Shown one piece after another: positions 1-11,595 of a stretch of 64,000 nucleotides of DNA (position 1 is its first letter; every line of letters starts with the position of its first letter). The notes below the pieces were generated by a model, which did no database searches, was not told where the DNA came from, and was given only the letters and a program-made list of their open reading frames with translations. Made by a program: the position numbers and the translations under genes. This DNA comes from Atriophallophorus winterbourni (Eukaryota; Platyhelminthes; Trematoda; Plagiorchiida; Microphallidae): assembly GCA_013407085.1 (NCBI GenBank), contig JACCGJ010014694.1:1-64000 (forward strand). Reading direction: 5' to 3'.

Positions 1-3000
1 TTAAAGATGTGTTGATGACATGTGAAATTGTATATAGATGGCTTTGACCTTTTGTTTCCAAAATAACGCATGATAACTAAATATGAGGTACAAGACTTGT
101 GTAGTTATGCATAAGCGTCGATGACTGACATTCTGATTACCTTATCGTCAGTGAGTGCCGTAGTGGTCGCCAATATTATTGATTTTCAATTACTTATGAG
201 TAGTTAACTTCAATTTGTAGTTAGGACTTGGTATCGTTCTGAATTGTCACATGTACAGTGTAGGGAGTGACGTTTACCTGATTTCTACAGGATAAAGCCA
301 GATGTGAAGATATATGTATGCTGTATGTTTGAAGCCGCGTGGCTTCCGGGTGGCAGTGTAAATGTGATATTCACATTTAAGTTTCGTAATTATTTGACCT
401 GTCTGGACTCCATATTTTGTGCTTCCAAAAATTGGACACATTCATTATTAATGGTTTTAAACATTTTACCAGAAATTGTCTTCGTCATTTTTACACCCTT
501 TTTATTTTTGTTTTCATATTTCCCGCCATTTGTTTGCTCGCATTTTACTTGGTTGCAACTTCGCCATATTTTCTGCTTATGGACGCTCGTAATTGTTATT
601 GAAACTAATCCCGGATTTTCAGTGTTGGGGTAATTTTTGCATTTGTGTATATTCGTTCTGTACCGCTATATATAGAAAATTGTTCATTGCTAATAAATTG
701 GTTTTGCAACGTTTGGACAATTCTTGCGCCAGGAAACGATTTTATATTGCAATTTCGAGCTATTTGGATATCGTTATTAACAGGAGCTTGTGATAAAAAC
801 TAAGTATTCAAATCGGCAAGTAATGTAAGATCAATTTTAAGGAATCCGTGCTGTGGCATAGAAATATTTGAGGCGTGAGGTTTTCTAATATGACTTTCTT
901 TAAGATTTCTTTCAAATAATCCTGATAAGAAAGCTGAATGAGTTATCTGTCTGAGGTTTGAGACTAATATTTTGAGCCAGATTTGCTTCTGGGTATATTA
1001 ATTGAGGGTATCTGTGTTACCGAAAAGGTACGAGAATCGATATATGTGATAAATAATTTCGTGACGATAATTTCAAAGTCTTTGCCACGCATTTTGTACA
1101 AGGATGGAGGTATGACTGCTATGTAAGTCTCAAGACTCACAGTTCCCTGTCCCCAGAATTTACTCGTGCCACTCAGGATTATATTCAGATGAGTGATGTT
1201 GACTAGTTGTATTATTTTTTAGTTAGAGTTTCGTAGGTAGTTTTGAAGTATAGAATGATTTCTTTGCAGATAGCATCAAATACACTCATAATCGTTTCAT
1301 TGGCGAACGATTTTTGATTTTTGATAATGCAATATTTGCTACTGGATGTTTTGGATTATCATGACTTGAATAGCTTACTTAGTGATTTCAGCTTATCCTA
1401 GCTTATCAATCATTCGTTTTCGCTTAGGCCGAGTGTGTTTTCCGAAATAAATTTGTGGTTGCCTGATAGTTCGTAGGAACAAAGAAGAGCTAAAATATCT
1501 TGCGTTGTCATTTCTCTTTTCTGAGCTCATAAGCATTCAGTGATGAGCTCATATACTTATATACATATAGCTTGCATTTTTCGAATTTCAATCCCAATTT
1601 CAAATAGCACTCATCTGTTTTCAATAATATGTAAAAATCGACAGATGTTGTCGTATTCTACCGAAACATAATGGTCTTATCCCAAATTCTCATATCTTTT
1701 CATATATGTATGTTTATCTTAACTTGTAGTAATTGATCTAGTGAAGGATAGTTGGATGTATTGCAAAGCATAATTATCGGTCCGACGTATGCTGCTACAT
1801 ATAATATTGCAGTAATCTAGTACAGGCAATGTATGCAACATGAATGTGCTAGCTAGAAATGGCGCGGCGGAGAATCTCTAAAGTTATCGAACATTCTTTT
1901 CTGTTTTTGATATCATGATGTATATTTATCCATGAAATAAAAGTGAACCACAATATAGATATCTAAAATCGCCTCCACGTTATTGCAGTCTGGAGATGTA
2001 GATTAACCAAGTTGATTAAATTCTTCCGAATAATACATTTTAAATTTATGAGAGCAGATTTGCGGAGAACTCAAGACCATTTCAATTACTTCATTAAGAT
2101 AGCACATGGAGGTTTCTGTGTCAATTTTCATATTTCAATCGCAAATTTGATCAGATTGCTAGGCTCTGAAGATTGTTAAATCATCCGCTAATACAAAGAA
2201 CTAACAATATTTTATAACACCTATATATCGCATATAATAATTAAAAAGAGTAATGGGCCTAAACGCTTCCTTTTATGAATTCCCTTGTAGTATTCCAATT
2301 TCTTTGAACATGGCTATATATTTTTGTAATGAAGTTGCGGCCGTTGAGTAAGATGAGTTACACCAAAGAAGGTTCCCAGTGTGACCTACGGCAGATTATT
2401 TAGCAAGAAGTAAATTGTGTGTAACCATGTTAATGAAAGTGGGAATATTAATGACTGCAAATATGAAACATCAGCCTGAATATAGTAATTGTATTACGAA
2501 GGTAAGAAATGCAACATTGTTCGTGACACTTAAACAGCACCGGGACAAAAAGGATGATGCACCTAAATGCCAAATTTTTTTAAAGTGGAACGATGTTACA
2601 CTGGCAACATCGGCCGAACAAATATATCAGCTATTTCTGAAGCTGTCTCTATAACGATTAATAATAATAATATATTCTTGGACATCCGAGGCATGCAATA
2701 TATGATCAGTGCATCAGAATTTGAACAGCAAAATAAAATAGTACAGTGGAAGTGACCGAAGTGAGCGGGATTTTTAAACATTTTTTTCCGTTCAATAAGG
2801 GAAATGAATATACAGTAGGTAAGAAAAATTTACAGTGTCCAATAAATATAAAATTTCATTCAAATTATGTCAAGATTTACAAATGGCAAGGATGCAAGAA
2901 ACAAATGGAGAACAGATATGGAAGGTAATTATGGAAAAGTGGCACGAATTGTAATGAAGTTGTCATAAAAAAATTGATAAATAAATAACATCTGCATAAA

Positions 3001-3765
3001 TTCATGTTTTTACGGAGAGGTTGGTTGAGAAGATTGAAAAGGGAACATAAATCCATCGGAATAAGAAAATCTAAGAGATTGCGGGGGATGAAAGAGGGTG
3101 TAGCTAATAGCAGAGGGTAGGCAGTGGAGTGCTGTGCTCCAATCCTCTTGAAGAATTGTCAACGAATCGAACCAAAATTTGTTGACCAGCTGGATTTTCG
3201 TTATCTGCAGGAGAATGAATCGCATACATTAGAGATGCTAACTACAGAAGTCCGTTTGAGTGCTCTGAAAGAAAGTTCCGTTCATAGTTTATTGCAGTTT
3301 TCAGTGGTTTATAAGTTAATGAATTCATGCTGTTTCAGAATGACATGTTGTAATCTCAGTTATGCAAGGTTAGCCTGCCTAACAAATATTTTGAATAATC
3401 TACATCGAAATGGTTTGTGGTTAATCGGTCCATAACTGGATCATCTATGTCGCGATCGGAATATGTGTCTAAGTCAATTAGCTAAATGTTTTCATTCTAA
3501 CAAAAGGTTCTTGGTTTGTTTGATGGTTTGAAGAAATAAATATGTTGAAAATAAAGTCCTCAGATCCCATTCTGCACTTTTCGTGTAAAAAGCATGTCTC
3601 TTTAGGTTTATAGGAAATAACATCTCATCTTCAATTTTTACGTCATTATACGAGCATAACTGTAATCATATGAATGTATCACTTGTATTTTAATGAAAAT
3701 GTTTGTGACCGATCGGGGAATCATAATAATGAAAAAATAAAGTTTGTAATGAATCGGTGAGAGTG
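1..3765. other. No recognisable gene
   Basis: AT-rich sequence with short ORFs only. A run of small plus-strand ORFs at 2415-2928 and another at 3124-3435 have protein-like composition. I could not link them by convincing splice sites or to a family, so I do not call genes here. No repeat shared with the rest of the window was seen. Confidence 0.5.
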
Positions 3766-3774
3766 ATTTATTGG

Positions 3775-3812
3775 TAACGTTTCGCTTCTGACACAGAAGC
3801 TGCGTCGGACCA
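3775..3812 (-). ncRNA. Decayed hammerhead-ribozyme motif of the Penelope element
   Basis: Read on the minus strand, a six-pair stem (AGCTTCT side against AGAAGC, loop GTGTC) is followed by GAAAC, the layout of hammerhead stem II plus the GAAA strand. The CUGAUGA strand has decayed to CCGACGC. PLEs are known to carry hammerheads in their terminal repeats. The broken core predicts no activity. Confidence 0.45.
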
Positions 3813-4038
3813 GGGGTGTCCGTACGAACAGTGATCAAGCTTAAGTTACTTTCACCTGACCGATCATAAGCCGGTTAGGAACTGCACAGTCCATGGTGGG
3901 TTCTGCGCTCGTTGAGAAGGACAGGCGCGTTCCATAGTAACTGACGCACCACCACCCTACGTGCCGTATAATCCATTAATTGTTTTAGTCTTGGCAGGTG
4001 TGAATGAAATCTGCTGACCGATTAGCTCGGTGCGCGCA

Positions 4039-4513
4039 CTAGGGGTCACGCATGTTAATGTTTATTCGCTGCAGAACCGGACGCCAGATTGTGGAGATAT
4101 CAGCCCCACCCACGTTATTGACTGAATTTTTACCGGCCTTTGTTATCTGAACCGCCTCAGCGTGAAGTCGTTCTATGTATAGTTTTATTCCCCGCCTTAT
4201 CACTTTTACGTTGTCAAGATCGAAGCTGTGACCTGTGTCCAGCACGTGTTAAGCTAGTGCTGAATCTCTTATCAGTGATTGATATTCACTGGAATTGCGT
4301 TGCTGCTTACCAAGTTCTTTTTTTGTGTTCACTTTTCCTAGTACTGAATTCTCTGAATGTTTGCCTGATATATACTCCCGAGAAAACATTTCTGTTGATT
4401 TTATATACGCAATTCCTCGCGCAAGCTGGAGGTGTTTTATCCTTGAGATGCGTTAATAAGGATCTGAGTGATCTACCCCTTTCATACGTTACTCGTATAC
4501 CTGCGTTATTCAA
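4039..4513 (-). pseudogene. Penelope-like GIY-YIG endonuclease remnant
   Basis: Two minus-strand ORF pieces in different frames (4513-4307 and 4245-4039) continue each other. The first has a CVYKI box, then VYIRQT in place of the family's YIGQT, then a RKSEHKK basic segment, the order of a PLE GIY-YIG domain. The second has the downstream HSFDLDNVKV and RLHAEAVQI motifs typical of the C-terminal region. The Gly of YIG is Arg here and stops separate the two pieces, so no active nuclease can be made. It was once the endonuclease that nicks target DNA for insertion. Confidence 0.75.
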
Positions 4514-4824
4514 GATTCGAATTATCCCCTCTGACGCTCCTTTAACGTAAGGTATAGAAATTGTTGCACGCCAAACTTTGTCTGTTTTGGGTGCTGGGTT
4601 TTAACCCGTTTCAGTTGGCGCTTAATTAGGCTCTAACGGTAACCATGATCACCAAGTCGACGACTAACTTCTAGATGGGCTCGCTTTTTATCGGTAGCAT
4701 CGCTGCACAAGCGTTCAACTTTGTAGAACAGCGATTACGCAACTGAACTAAATACCTTTTAGGGTGCGCTGATAAGTACCGCAAGACAGCATCTGTGTCG
4801 ATCGGCTTACGATAGACCGTAGTG
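4451..4824. repeat. Left arm of Penelope inverted repeat
   Basis: Its reverse complement matches 4993-5349 with scattered substitutions, giving a large imperfect palindrome with a spacer of roughly 168 bases (4825-4992). Both arms encode the same RT end and linker region. Confidence 0.8.
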
Positions 4825-5193
4825 CGTTATGTCGACGATACATTCGTCATCATGGAACGTGACAGATTGGAAGCATTCCATAGTTACGTAAACAACTTGT
4901 ATCCCGAAATCCAAGTTACAAAGGAGATTGAGTCGACAGAAGGGACGCTTTCATTCTTGGACTGTCTCGCGCGAAAGCAGAATGCTAAAATAAGCACTAC
5001 CGTCTATCTTAAGCCAATCGACACAGATGCGGTCTTGCGGTACTCATCAGCGTACCCCCAAAAGTATTTAATTCAGTTGCGAAATCGCTGTTCTACAAAA
5101 TTGAACGCTTGTGCAGAGATGCTACCGGTAAAAAGCAAGCACATCAAGAAGTTAGCCGTCGACTTGGTGATCATGGTTACCTTAAGATCCTAA
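4822..5193 (+). pseudogene. Penelope-like reverse transcriptase fragment
   Basis: The ORF begins at RYVDDTFV, the RT catalytic box in the form used by Penelope elements, followed about 40 residues later by LSFLDCL, the matching motif D/E region (normally FLDVL). It continues through the PIDTDAVLRYSSAYP segment into the linker. Everything upstream of the YVDD box is missing and the reading frame closes at 5193, so this is an internal fragment. The segment from about 4993 onward is repeated in inverted form at 4451-4824. Confidence 0.75.
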
Positions 5194-5349
5194 TTAAACG
5201 CCAACTGAAACGGGTTAAAACCCAGCACGAAAAACAGAAAAAGTTTGTCGTGCAACAGTTTCTATACTTTACGTAAAAGGAGCGTCTTTAATAACGCAGG
5301 TATACGAGTAACGTATAAAAGGGGTAGAACACTCAGATCCTCATTAACG
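4993..5349. repeat. Right arm of Penelope inverted repeat
   Basis: Inverted partner of 4451-4824. Similarity ends sharply after the ATTAACG at 5343-5349. Confidence 0.8.
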
Positions 5350-7236
5350 TTATTAGAGTAATATTTTAACTATCTCAGTGCACATTTGAATTAAGAATTT
5401 TATTCTCGTCTTTACATATTTCGATTTGTGTGACTGAGTGTTTCGCTAATCATTTACTATGTTCTCGATGCATTGGATACTCAAGAATAAAATGATTATT
5501 TGTTTACATATAAAAATTAAGTTTCACGATTTAGTGTGTTCAGATTTGTTTATTATATTTGCATGGGACAATTGTATCTTTACTCGATTGGACATTCAAA
5601 ATATTAAGCCTACTCAACATCTATGTAATGTGACCTTACTCAAATCTTCTTTTGACATTTAAACGCTACTGCGCTATAAACAGAATATCCAAGGCAGTAA
5701 GGACGCTCCAATGCACACGTACAAATTTATTGAGCCGTCGATTAGACAAAGTCGACTATCGTCTGCTAACAACATTAAGTAACTAAAGGTTTGCAAATTT
5801 GAAAATCACGTACACTGATCCAGGAGACTTCAGTAGGTCTGTTTATTGTCAAAAAGTGACAAAAATCTCTTGCACGGTTTTTCGAGATTGCATTCAAAAT
5901 TGATTTCCCGCATTGAGCGCGAATGCTCCCGCAAATTATTACACTTACAATTTTGATGATAATGGTAAGGATTCAAGCGAATCGTGGAGAGAAAATATTG
6001 AGACAACATTTTGAGAATTTCTAAGACTGTAAATTGTCATTTGCACAAAAAGAATGTAAATAAATCCTTGATGGTCGGTTCATTCGAATAATCACAGGTT
6101 CTGTCATCACACTTTCTCAAACCTTTTTCCTATTGCTTAACCATAAGTTGGTTCAGCGCATTTTTAAGGGTTGAACATTTGGCGTGATTACACCAATGAT
6201 ATAGAATGACTTCGACCCGGGGTTAGAAAATAACGTCTTATTACATTTTTGCATGTGATTGCACAGGTTTCAGAAAGAATGATCTCATACTTTGAAACGA
6301 ACAAATAATTTAAGCCACCACATCATGGATATCCATCGCATCCCACCTTTCTAACTAATCTTGTCAGAGCGTTGGTCAATTGGACGAAAGCATTGGATAA
6401 ATGTAACTGCATAGAAGTTTGCTCTTCGGATATATCTTAAATTTTTTGATGGAGCGTATAACATTTGGTTAACAACACTGAATGATTGTCCAATTTTTGA
6501 TCCTCTTCTTTGTTTTTTAGCGATGACTTGCAAGATTTACATGCAAGAGATAGATAATATGAGATGTCTTATGAAATAGATTGAAACTACCAACCATATT
6601 TAACAAAGATCTGTGCATGGACCGCTATTTTTTGGTATGCATAATGAATTCGTCGACAAAAAATATCACAGACTCTCAAAGATAGTAATGGGCCATCGCA
6701 AAGTACGGTATGCTGAATAATTGCAATATCTGAATTTAATGGAAGGTACTCAAAGATGGATACGACAAGATATTTAATTAACATAAAATTAAATCTTTCG
6801 AAGGACACACATTAAGACAATTGTTCGAAGATTGTGACGAGAAAATGTCGAGCAGACAAACGCTGTGACTCTGAAACCCGATTTGTCCCATTGAGTTCAG
6901 AGTTAATGGAATCGACATATATGGCGACATCTAAAGGGAAATTTTACATACTTTTGAAAATGAAAAACATTTGTCAGATATGCATCGGATGTATTCGTCA
7001 TATACTAGTATTATTCCGAATCTTATTCAACTCGTTATCCTGTGGCTCATGAAACCGTTTGATTTTTATCATAAATCATGCTACACTTGAATATTTGAAT
7101 CCTTACAATGCTAGCTGTACGAGTCTATCACATGTTCAATTTATCTATCTCACCTTTCGGTGATGAGACATCTCCCATCTTCCATTCACGGTTACACACG
7201 CCTGTGTTACTTACGAATCAATCCTGATAGTGGTGG
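5350..7236. other. No recognisable gene
   Basis: AT-rich DNA with short ORFs only. I see no family motif, tandem repeat or transposon end. Confidence 0.5.
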
Positions 7237-7521
7237 GTGTTTTCAAGCACACCTCCGAAAGAATCTGGGCACTCGTTTCGAGTTGATCGACTATCGCCCT
7301 GTGATACTGATACTGATACTGAATCACAAGACTCGAATCCCAAATATTACATGCGCAGGTACTCAACCATATATTATCAAAGTAATTATGAGCGCATATC
7401 TTCAGCTGTATGCAACTTGAGCGTAAATATGAAATCTAGCACGACGCTGAACAGAAAAATTATGCCATTTTCTATGAATGAGGAAGCTAGGTCGTTTGAG
7501 CTACGAGACTACAATATTTAG
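7237..7521 (+). CDS. Possible terminal exon, unrecognised
   Basis: An open frame of about 94 codons ends in a stop at 7521. The composition is plausible for protein, including an acidic DTDTDTES run followed by tyrosine- and serine-rich sequence. An acceptor-like TTTTCAAG lies at its start, so it could be the last exon of a gene whose earlier exons I cannot identify. No family is recognised. A short tandem of GATACT repeats explains the DTDTD run. It could equally be chance. Confidence 0.2.
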   Translation: MFSSTPPKESGHSFRVDRLSPCDTDTDTESQDSNPKYYMRRYSTIYYQSNYERISSAVCNLSVNMKSSTTLNRKIMPFSMNEEARSFELRDYNI

Positions 7522-8712
7522 AAAGCAATAATGAGTACTTAACTGCAAATATCGTATAAATTCTGCGGACAACGCTAACTTTTAGCTACACTCAGCTGAG
7601 TGTATTTTAAAATAGTAATGTATATAAACATCGAATCGCGGCCATTTTGAATATTTTCACGTTTGTCCGTTGGTATAAATAGGTAGGTCATTTTCTCCAT
7701 ATATTGTCTAGATTTTTACAAATCTCTAGCTTGTGTGTGTATTCCATTGATAGTGAAATTTTGGGGCGTTGAATCTTAGCAATGGTTGAGCTGCGCGATA
7801 CATGTTACTCATATTTGTAACTATATTTACATATTCAGTATGCCATTGATTTGGGTCTCATAAAACCAAATAGGGAAGCATGATACCTGAGGAAGTGAAA
7901 ACAACGGAAATAGCCAGTAATACGGACAACGTCTGAATGCTGTTTCAGCTAAATTGGTCAACAGATCTAAAAATGGAGTCTGCGAAACGAATACAAATTA
8001 CTAGTTTTCAATGTTTTCACTCGGATGCTCCAGCTACCTTAATCAGTCTATGTGGTATTCTTTCTTTTGCAATGTACTGCGTATCCTCCAGAAATAAATT
8101 TTAGTTATAAGATATAGCTTAGGAAGAAACTACACCTAGTTTAATCAATGATGAGTTTGGTATTCGTTCGTGGGACTAACGAGAATTCTGCCATCTTTTT
8201 CTAGGCAGCGGCAGCGTTTCTCGAATTGAACCATCTTTGGCGTCGGAGAGATATGTAGTTTAATCACTGGCAGTGTCTCTAGAGCAACTATTTGTGCAGT
8301 ATTGTTGTAGAAATGAAAATCTGAACTCATTTGAACGCTTTCAGGGGTAGTTGGCATAATCGGATATATAACGCAACTACCCGTGATAGAATCCGTGCTA
8401 ACGACGTAGATAATTTAAAATGCACAGACTTAGCTGATTTTTTAAGAAGGAAAAATCTGCATTCTAAAATATCAAAACTTTCAGATTTAGACTAATGATC
8501 AAACATACATTGTGCATAAAATATATTCGTATGAAAATATACGGATCATATCAACGAGATAAATTTTATCGTAATCGTTTAACCTGTTTCACATGGAAGC
8601 AAGGACCTTCGACATAAAAAATTTTGTGAAGACATTATGCTATGCCTCCATCGGGTCATTACTACTGTTTCGCATTTGATAATCTTTAAACTTGAAACTT
8701 AACTTTATTTTC

Positions 8713-8818
8713 TTATATCTTTCGCCACCTGAGCAACCTGACAGTATTAGCCCACGTGCAGTCTATGATTGTGCGGCAATTTGCCTGTATTATGCTTGTG
8801 AGTTCATACATCATGCAT
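8713..8818 (-). repeat. Dispersed short repeat, partial copy
   Basis: The reverse complement matches the first half of the 9021-9263 copy, including the CCCACGTGCAGT and CAACCTGACAGTA words. Confidence 0.7.
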
Positions 8819-9020
8819 TCGAGATTATGGTAGAGCCAGTGAGAAGCATCCGTGACGACATTATTAGTGCATCAGTCACATGAAGAAAATTACCTTTCGT
8901 GACTGCTTCTGAAATGCCTGTAGAAGAAATTGAACGCGCATCAAATGATCCTAATACAACACTTGTTCAGCACAAAGTTTTATGATAGAACTGCAAAAAT
9001 AGTGAACGGTAAAAATTATG

Positions 9021-9263
9021 TGTATGTGTATGAAAGCACAATCTGATCCAGGCAAAGTGCCGCACAGTCAGGAACTGCACGTGGGCTGAGATACTGTCAG
9101 GTTGCCCAGGCCTAGACAGATATGAGGGGGGAAATAAAAATAGAAATGGTAGTGAGACTCCAGCTTGTACTCGCATGCAGCTCACTACCGTTGGCCAATC
9201 AATTTAGCACGATGTTAGCCGCACAGCACAGAAATGCTGCACGATTGCACATCCGTAAAAATT
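9021..9263 (+). repeat. Dispersed short repeat (SINE-like), near full copy
   Basis: This is the best copy of a family of about 245 bp. It starts near GTATGAAAGCACAA, passes through TGCACGTGGGCTGAGATACT, CCAGGCCTAGACAGATATGA and CAATCAATTTAGCACG, and ends near ATTGCACATCCG. It has no ORF, no terminal inverted repeats and no clear RNA polymerase III boxes, so its mobilising system is unknown. At least ten partial copies lie between 8.7 and 25.1 kb in both orientations. Confidence 0.75.
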
Positions 9264-10079
9264 ACATTAAGACAAGCGAAGGTAAAGTGAGAAATCACTT
9301 CAAGTGTACTGGGACGACCTTTCTATCTTGTAATGGTCCATGCAATCAGATTTAGCAGCTGTTAGTCATTCTCAGAGAGATGGCGCAGAGTGGTTTGCAG
9401 GGGCGGTCTTAATATATGCACCGTCGTATATTGCTTGAATAATCTTCTATATTGTGCAGTGGCAAGAAGCACTGCTCTAATGTATAATAGTGATATCCGT
9501 TCCAAGATATCTGCATCTTACCTTAGAGTTTGTACGTTATCTGTTATCTGCAATTTTCGCCTTTTCTCTTATATTTCGAGTTTTGTGTCACGTATGTATG
9601 CCAGTTAAGTATTCGCTACTTGCTTTGATGATGATGCTCTAGCTGTCAGTTCTGTTAACATAGGTGGGTCATGTATGCGCATTCCTGTTAGCAGTCAAGT
9701 TGGAGAAAGGAGCTAACACCTATTTGTTTGAAGCACAGACTTGCCACTGTAGCGGAGATGTCAATTGTAGTCTGATAAGCTGTCGCAAATAAAGAAAGCA
9801 CTATACACAGACCGGGTTGGAATGCGCATCTAAAATGCAATAATGGAGAAGATACACTTAGTTCTTGACTGTAGATCGTTATCGGTGTGAACATTTACTT
9901 ACATTGTTGACTTTTAGAGTTTCTGAGTAGAATTTGCTACAGTATATCGACTTTGGTCATTCCTAAAGCCATATTTGAAAGACAATCAGTTGTTCCGGTG
10001 ACTTTCTCCCTAGTGGTCCGGTTTATCACGTGCGGATTTTATTAGGCTTGAGTTCAAAGTGCTCTCGTATTAGCTGATG

Positions 10080-10170
10080 TGCATGTGTTAATTCACAAGC
10101 CAGGAACCCGTCAAAGTGCCGCTCAGTCATTAGTTGCACGCGGACCACTACAATGCCAGGTTTTCTTTGC
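10080..10170 (+). repeat. Dispersed short repeat, degraded copy
   Basis: Shares AAAGTGCCGC, a TGCACGCGGAC word and the following segment with the 9021-9263 copy, with many changes. Confidence 0.5.
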
Positions 10171-10235
10171 CAATAAATTTATCACGTTTCCTGTGCTCTA
10201 CAGAACTACTTTACGATGGTAGTACTACTGAAGGT

Positions 10236-10450
10236 TCCTACAACCGTGCAGTCCTGTGTTGTGCAGCTAAGACCGTGCTAAATTAATTTACCACCGATAG
10301 TTAGCTGCATGCGGAAACACGCTGTAGTCTCACTGCCATTTCTATTTGCATTCTTATATCTGCCTAGGCCTGGGCAACCTGGGAGTATCTTACTACGCGC
10401 AGTTTCGAACTGTGGCAATTTCCATGCTTGTGATTTTATACATATACATA
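10236..10450 (-). repeat. Dispersed short repeat copy
   Basis: Reverse complement of most of the family, from the CGTGCAG tail through CTAGGCCTGGGCAACCTG to the start region. Confidence 0.7.
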
Positions 10451-10465
10451 CTACTGATTATGGTA

Positions 10466-10590
10466 TTGGTATGAAAACACAAGCCTGATCCAGGCAAAGT
10501 GCCGCACAGTCAGAGACTGCACGTGGGCTAAGATACTGTCAGGTTGCCCAGGCCTAGACAGATATGAAGGGGGAAATAGAAATAGAAATG
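10466..10590 (+). repeat. Dispersed short repeat, 5' half
   Basis: Nearly identical to the first half of the 9021-9263 copy. It lies just after the inverted copy at 10236-10450, so the pair forms a head-to-head arrangement. Confidence 0.75.
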
Positions 10591-11595
10591 ATTAAACGGT
10601 AAGGAGCGCCTGGCGGGACTAATTAGCTAACAAAATAACCGCTCTCGTGAGTTCACGAATCTTATCCAAAATTCATTCATTCCTCTAAGGGCCATGCGCG
10701 CACTTCAAAGTGATCGATATTTTACAGTGGTGTCAGTTGATTTCGTGAATTTTAAATAAATATCTCGTAAGTTGACCTAAATCTCAACATAATTGTGTTC
10801 AAACGGCAACTATGTACTAAACCGCTTAATTAATATAATGCAAGAATCTGTAAGAATTCCCTTCGTGCTTCACTTTTTGTTTTCTAAATACAAGAAGTGT
10901 CGTTGGCCCATCATGACCGATATAGACCATGGACGTGTATCTCAAGCTATTCGATGGTCCTGGGCACTTAGTATGACTGAGTAACTCAGACCATTGCGTT
11001 TTTTGTATTGACGGTATTGTGCCCTGGAAATCAGTCGCAGGGTCATCTCCGACTGATTGCCCAGACCTAGTAAGTGATTTACAATGTGACCGTGAATAGA
11101 AAACTGACATGAATTTTTTGTATAGTCACGTACAGTTTAATTACATGCGTACAACTTTACCTGATTCCCCATGACAATCAATCCAGAAGACTATTATAAG
11201 AGCCGTACAAAATCCCTGCACAATCACACTCCAACACTTTGCACCAATTCTAACACGAATGTAATAAGGATGACCAAGAATCCGGCGATTCTATAGATAA
11301 GTTATGCAATTCTTACATTAGTCTCAGGACAATATGGCAAGACGAAAAACTGTAATGTTTTGAAAGCCACAAGAAGTAGCAACCATCCATATACGGAGGA
11401 TGCCAAGCAGTTACTATGGTCTCAATTCAGGCATCAAGCTTAGTGATACGCCGTCAGACAGACTGCACTTGAACTGGTTACTATTAAGTAGTTTCATCAT
11501 ATGCATAATTACGGACAGCATCACATCGGTAGCAAATAAATTCACATTAAATTTAGGGCAAAACATGTCATAATATTAAGTATTTACTTTTTCAG

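Larger units (their letters stand above)
3766..5349. mobile_element. Penelope-like element remnant, two copies joined head to head
   Basis: Minus-strand reading from about 4824 down to 3770 gives the end of the RT, a linker, a GIY-YIG endonuclease and a 3' tail. Plus-strand reading from 4822 to 5349 gives a second RT fragment starting at the catalytic Y-V-D-D box and running into the same linker. The two therefore point away from each other. Both are full of stops and frameshifts. The combination of a Penelope-type RT with a GIY-YIG domain is diagnostic of PLEs, which are known to integrate as partial inverted or tandem copies. The element is dead. Confidence 0.8.
7522..11595. other. NOLC1 upstream region: repeats, possible promoter, missing first exon
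   Basis: No confident coding exon was found. The upstream NOLC1 exon that should encode the LisH domain is expected here or further left. GCCATTTTG at about 7645, a YY1-type core-promoter element, with TATA-like sequence nearby (7620, 7672) is one candidate start region. This is weak. The second half is dominated by copies of a dispersed short repeat. Confidence 0.3.

Noticed and set aside
2415..2654. Faint resemblance to a calpain domain III segment
   Set aside because: Based on a few residues (QPEY...LFVTLKQHRDKK) without any other calpain exon nearby.
7783..7830. ATG with VELRDTCYSYL as a possible LisH-encoding first exon of NOLC1
   Set aside because: Too short, followed directly by a stop and lacking a good donor; the LisH exon remains unlocated.
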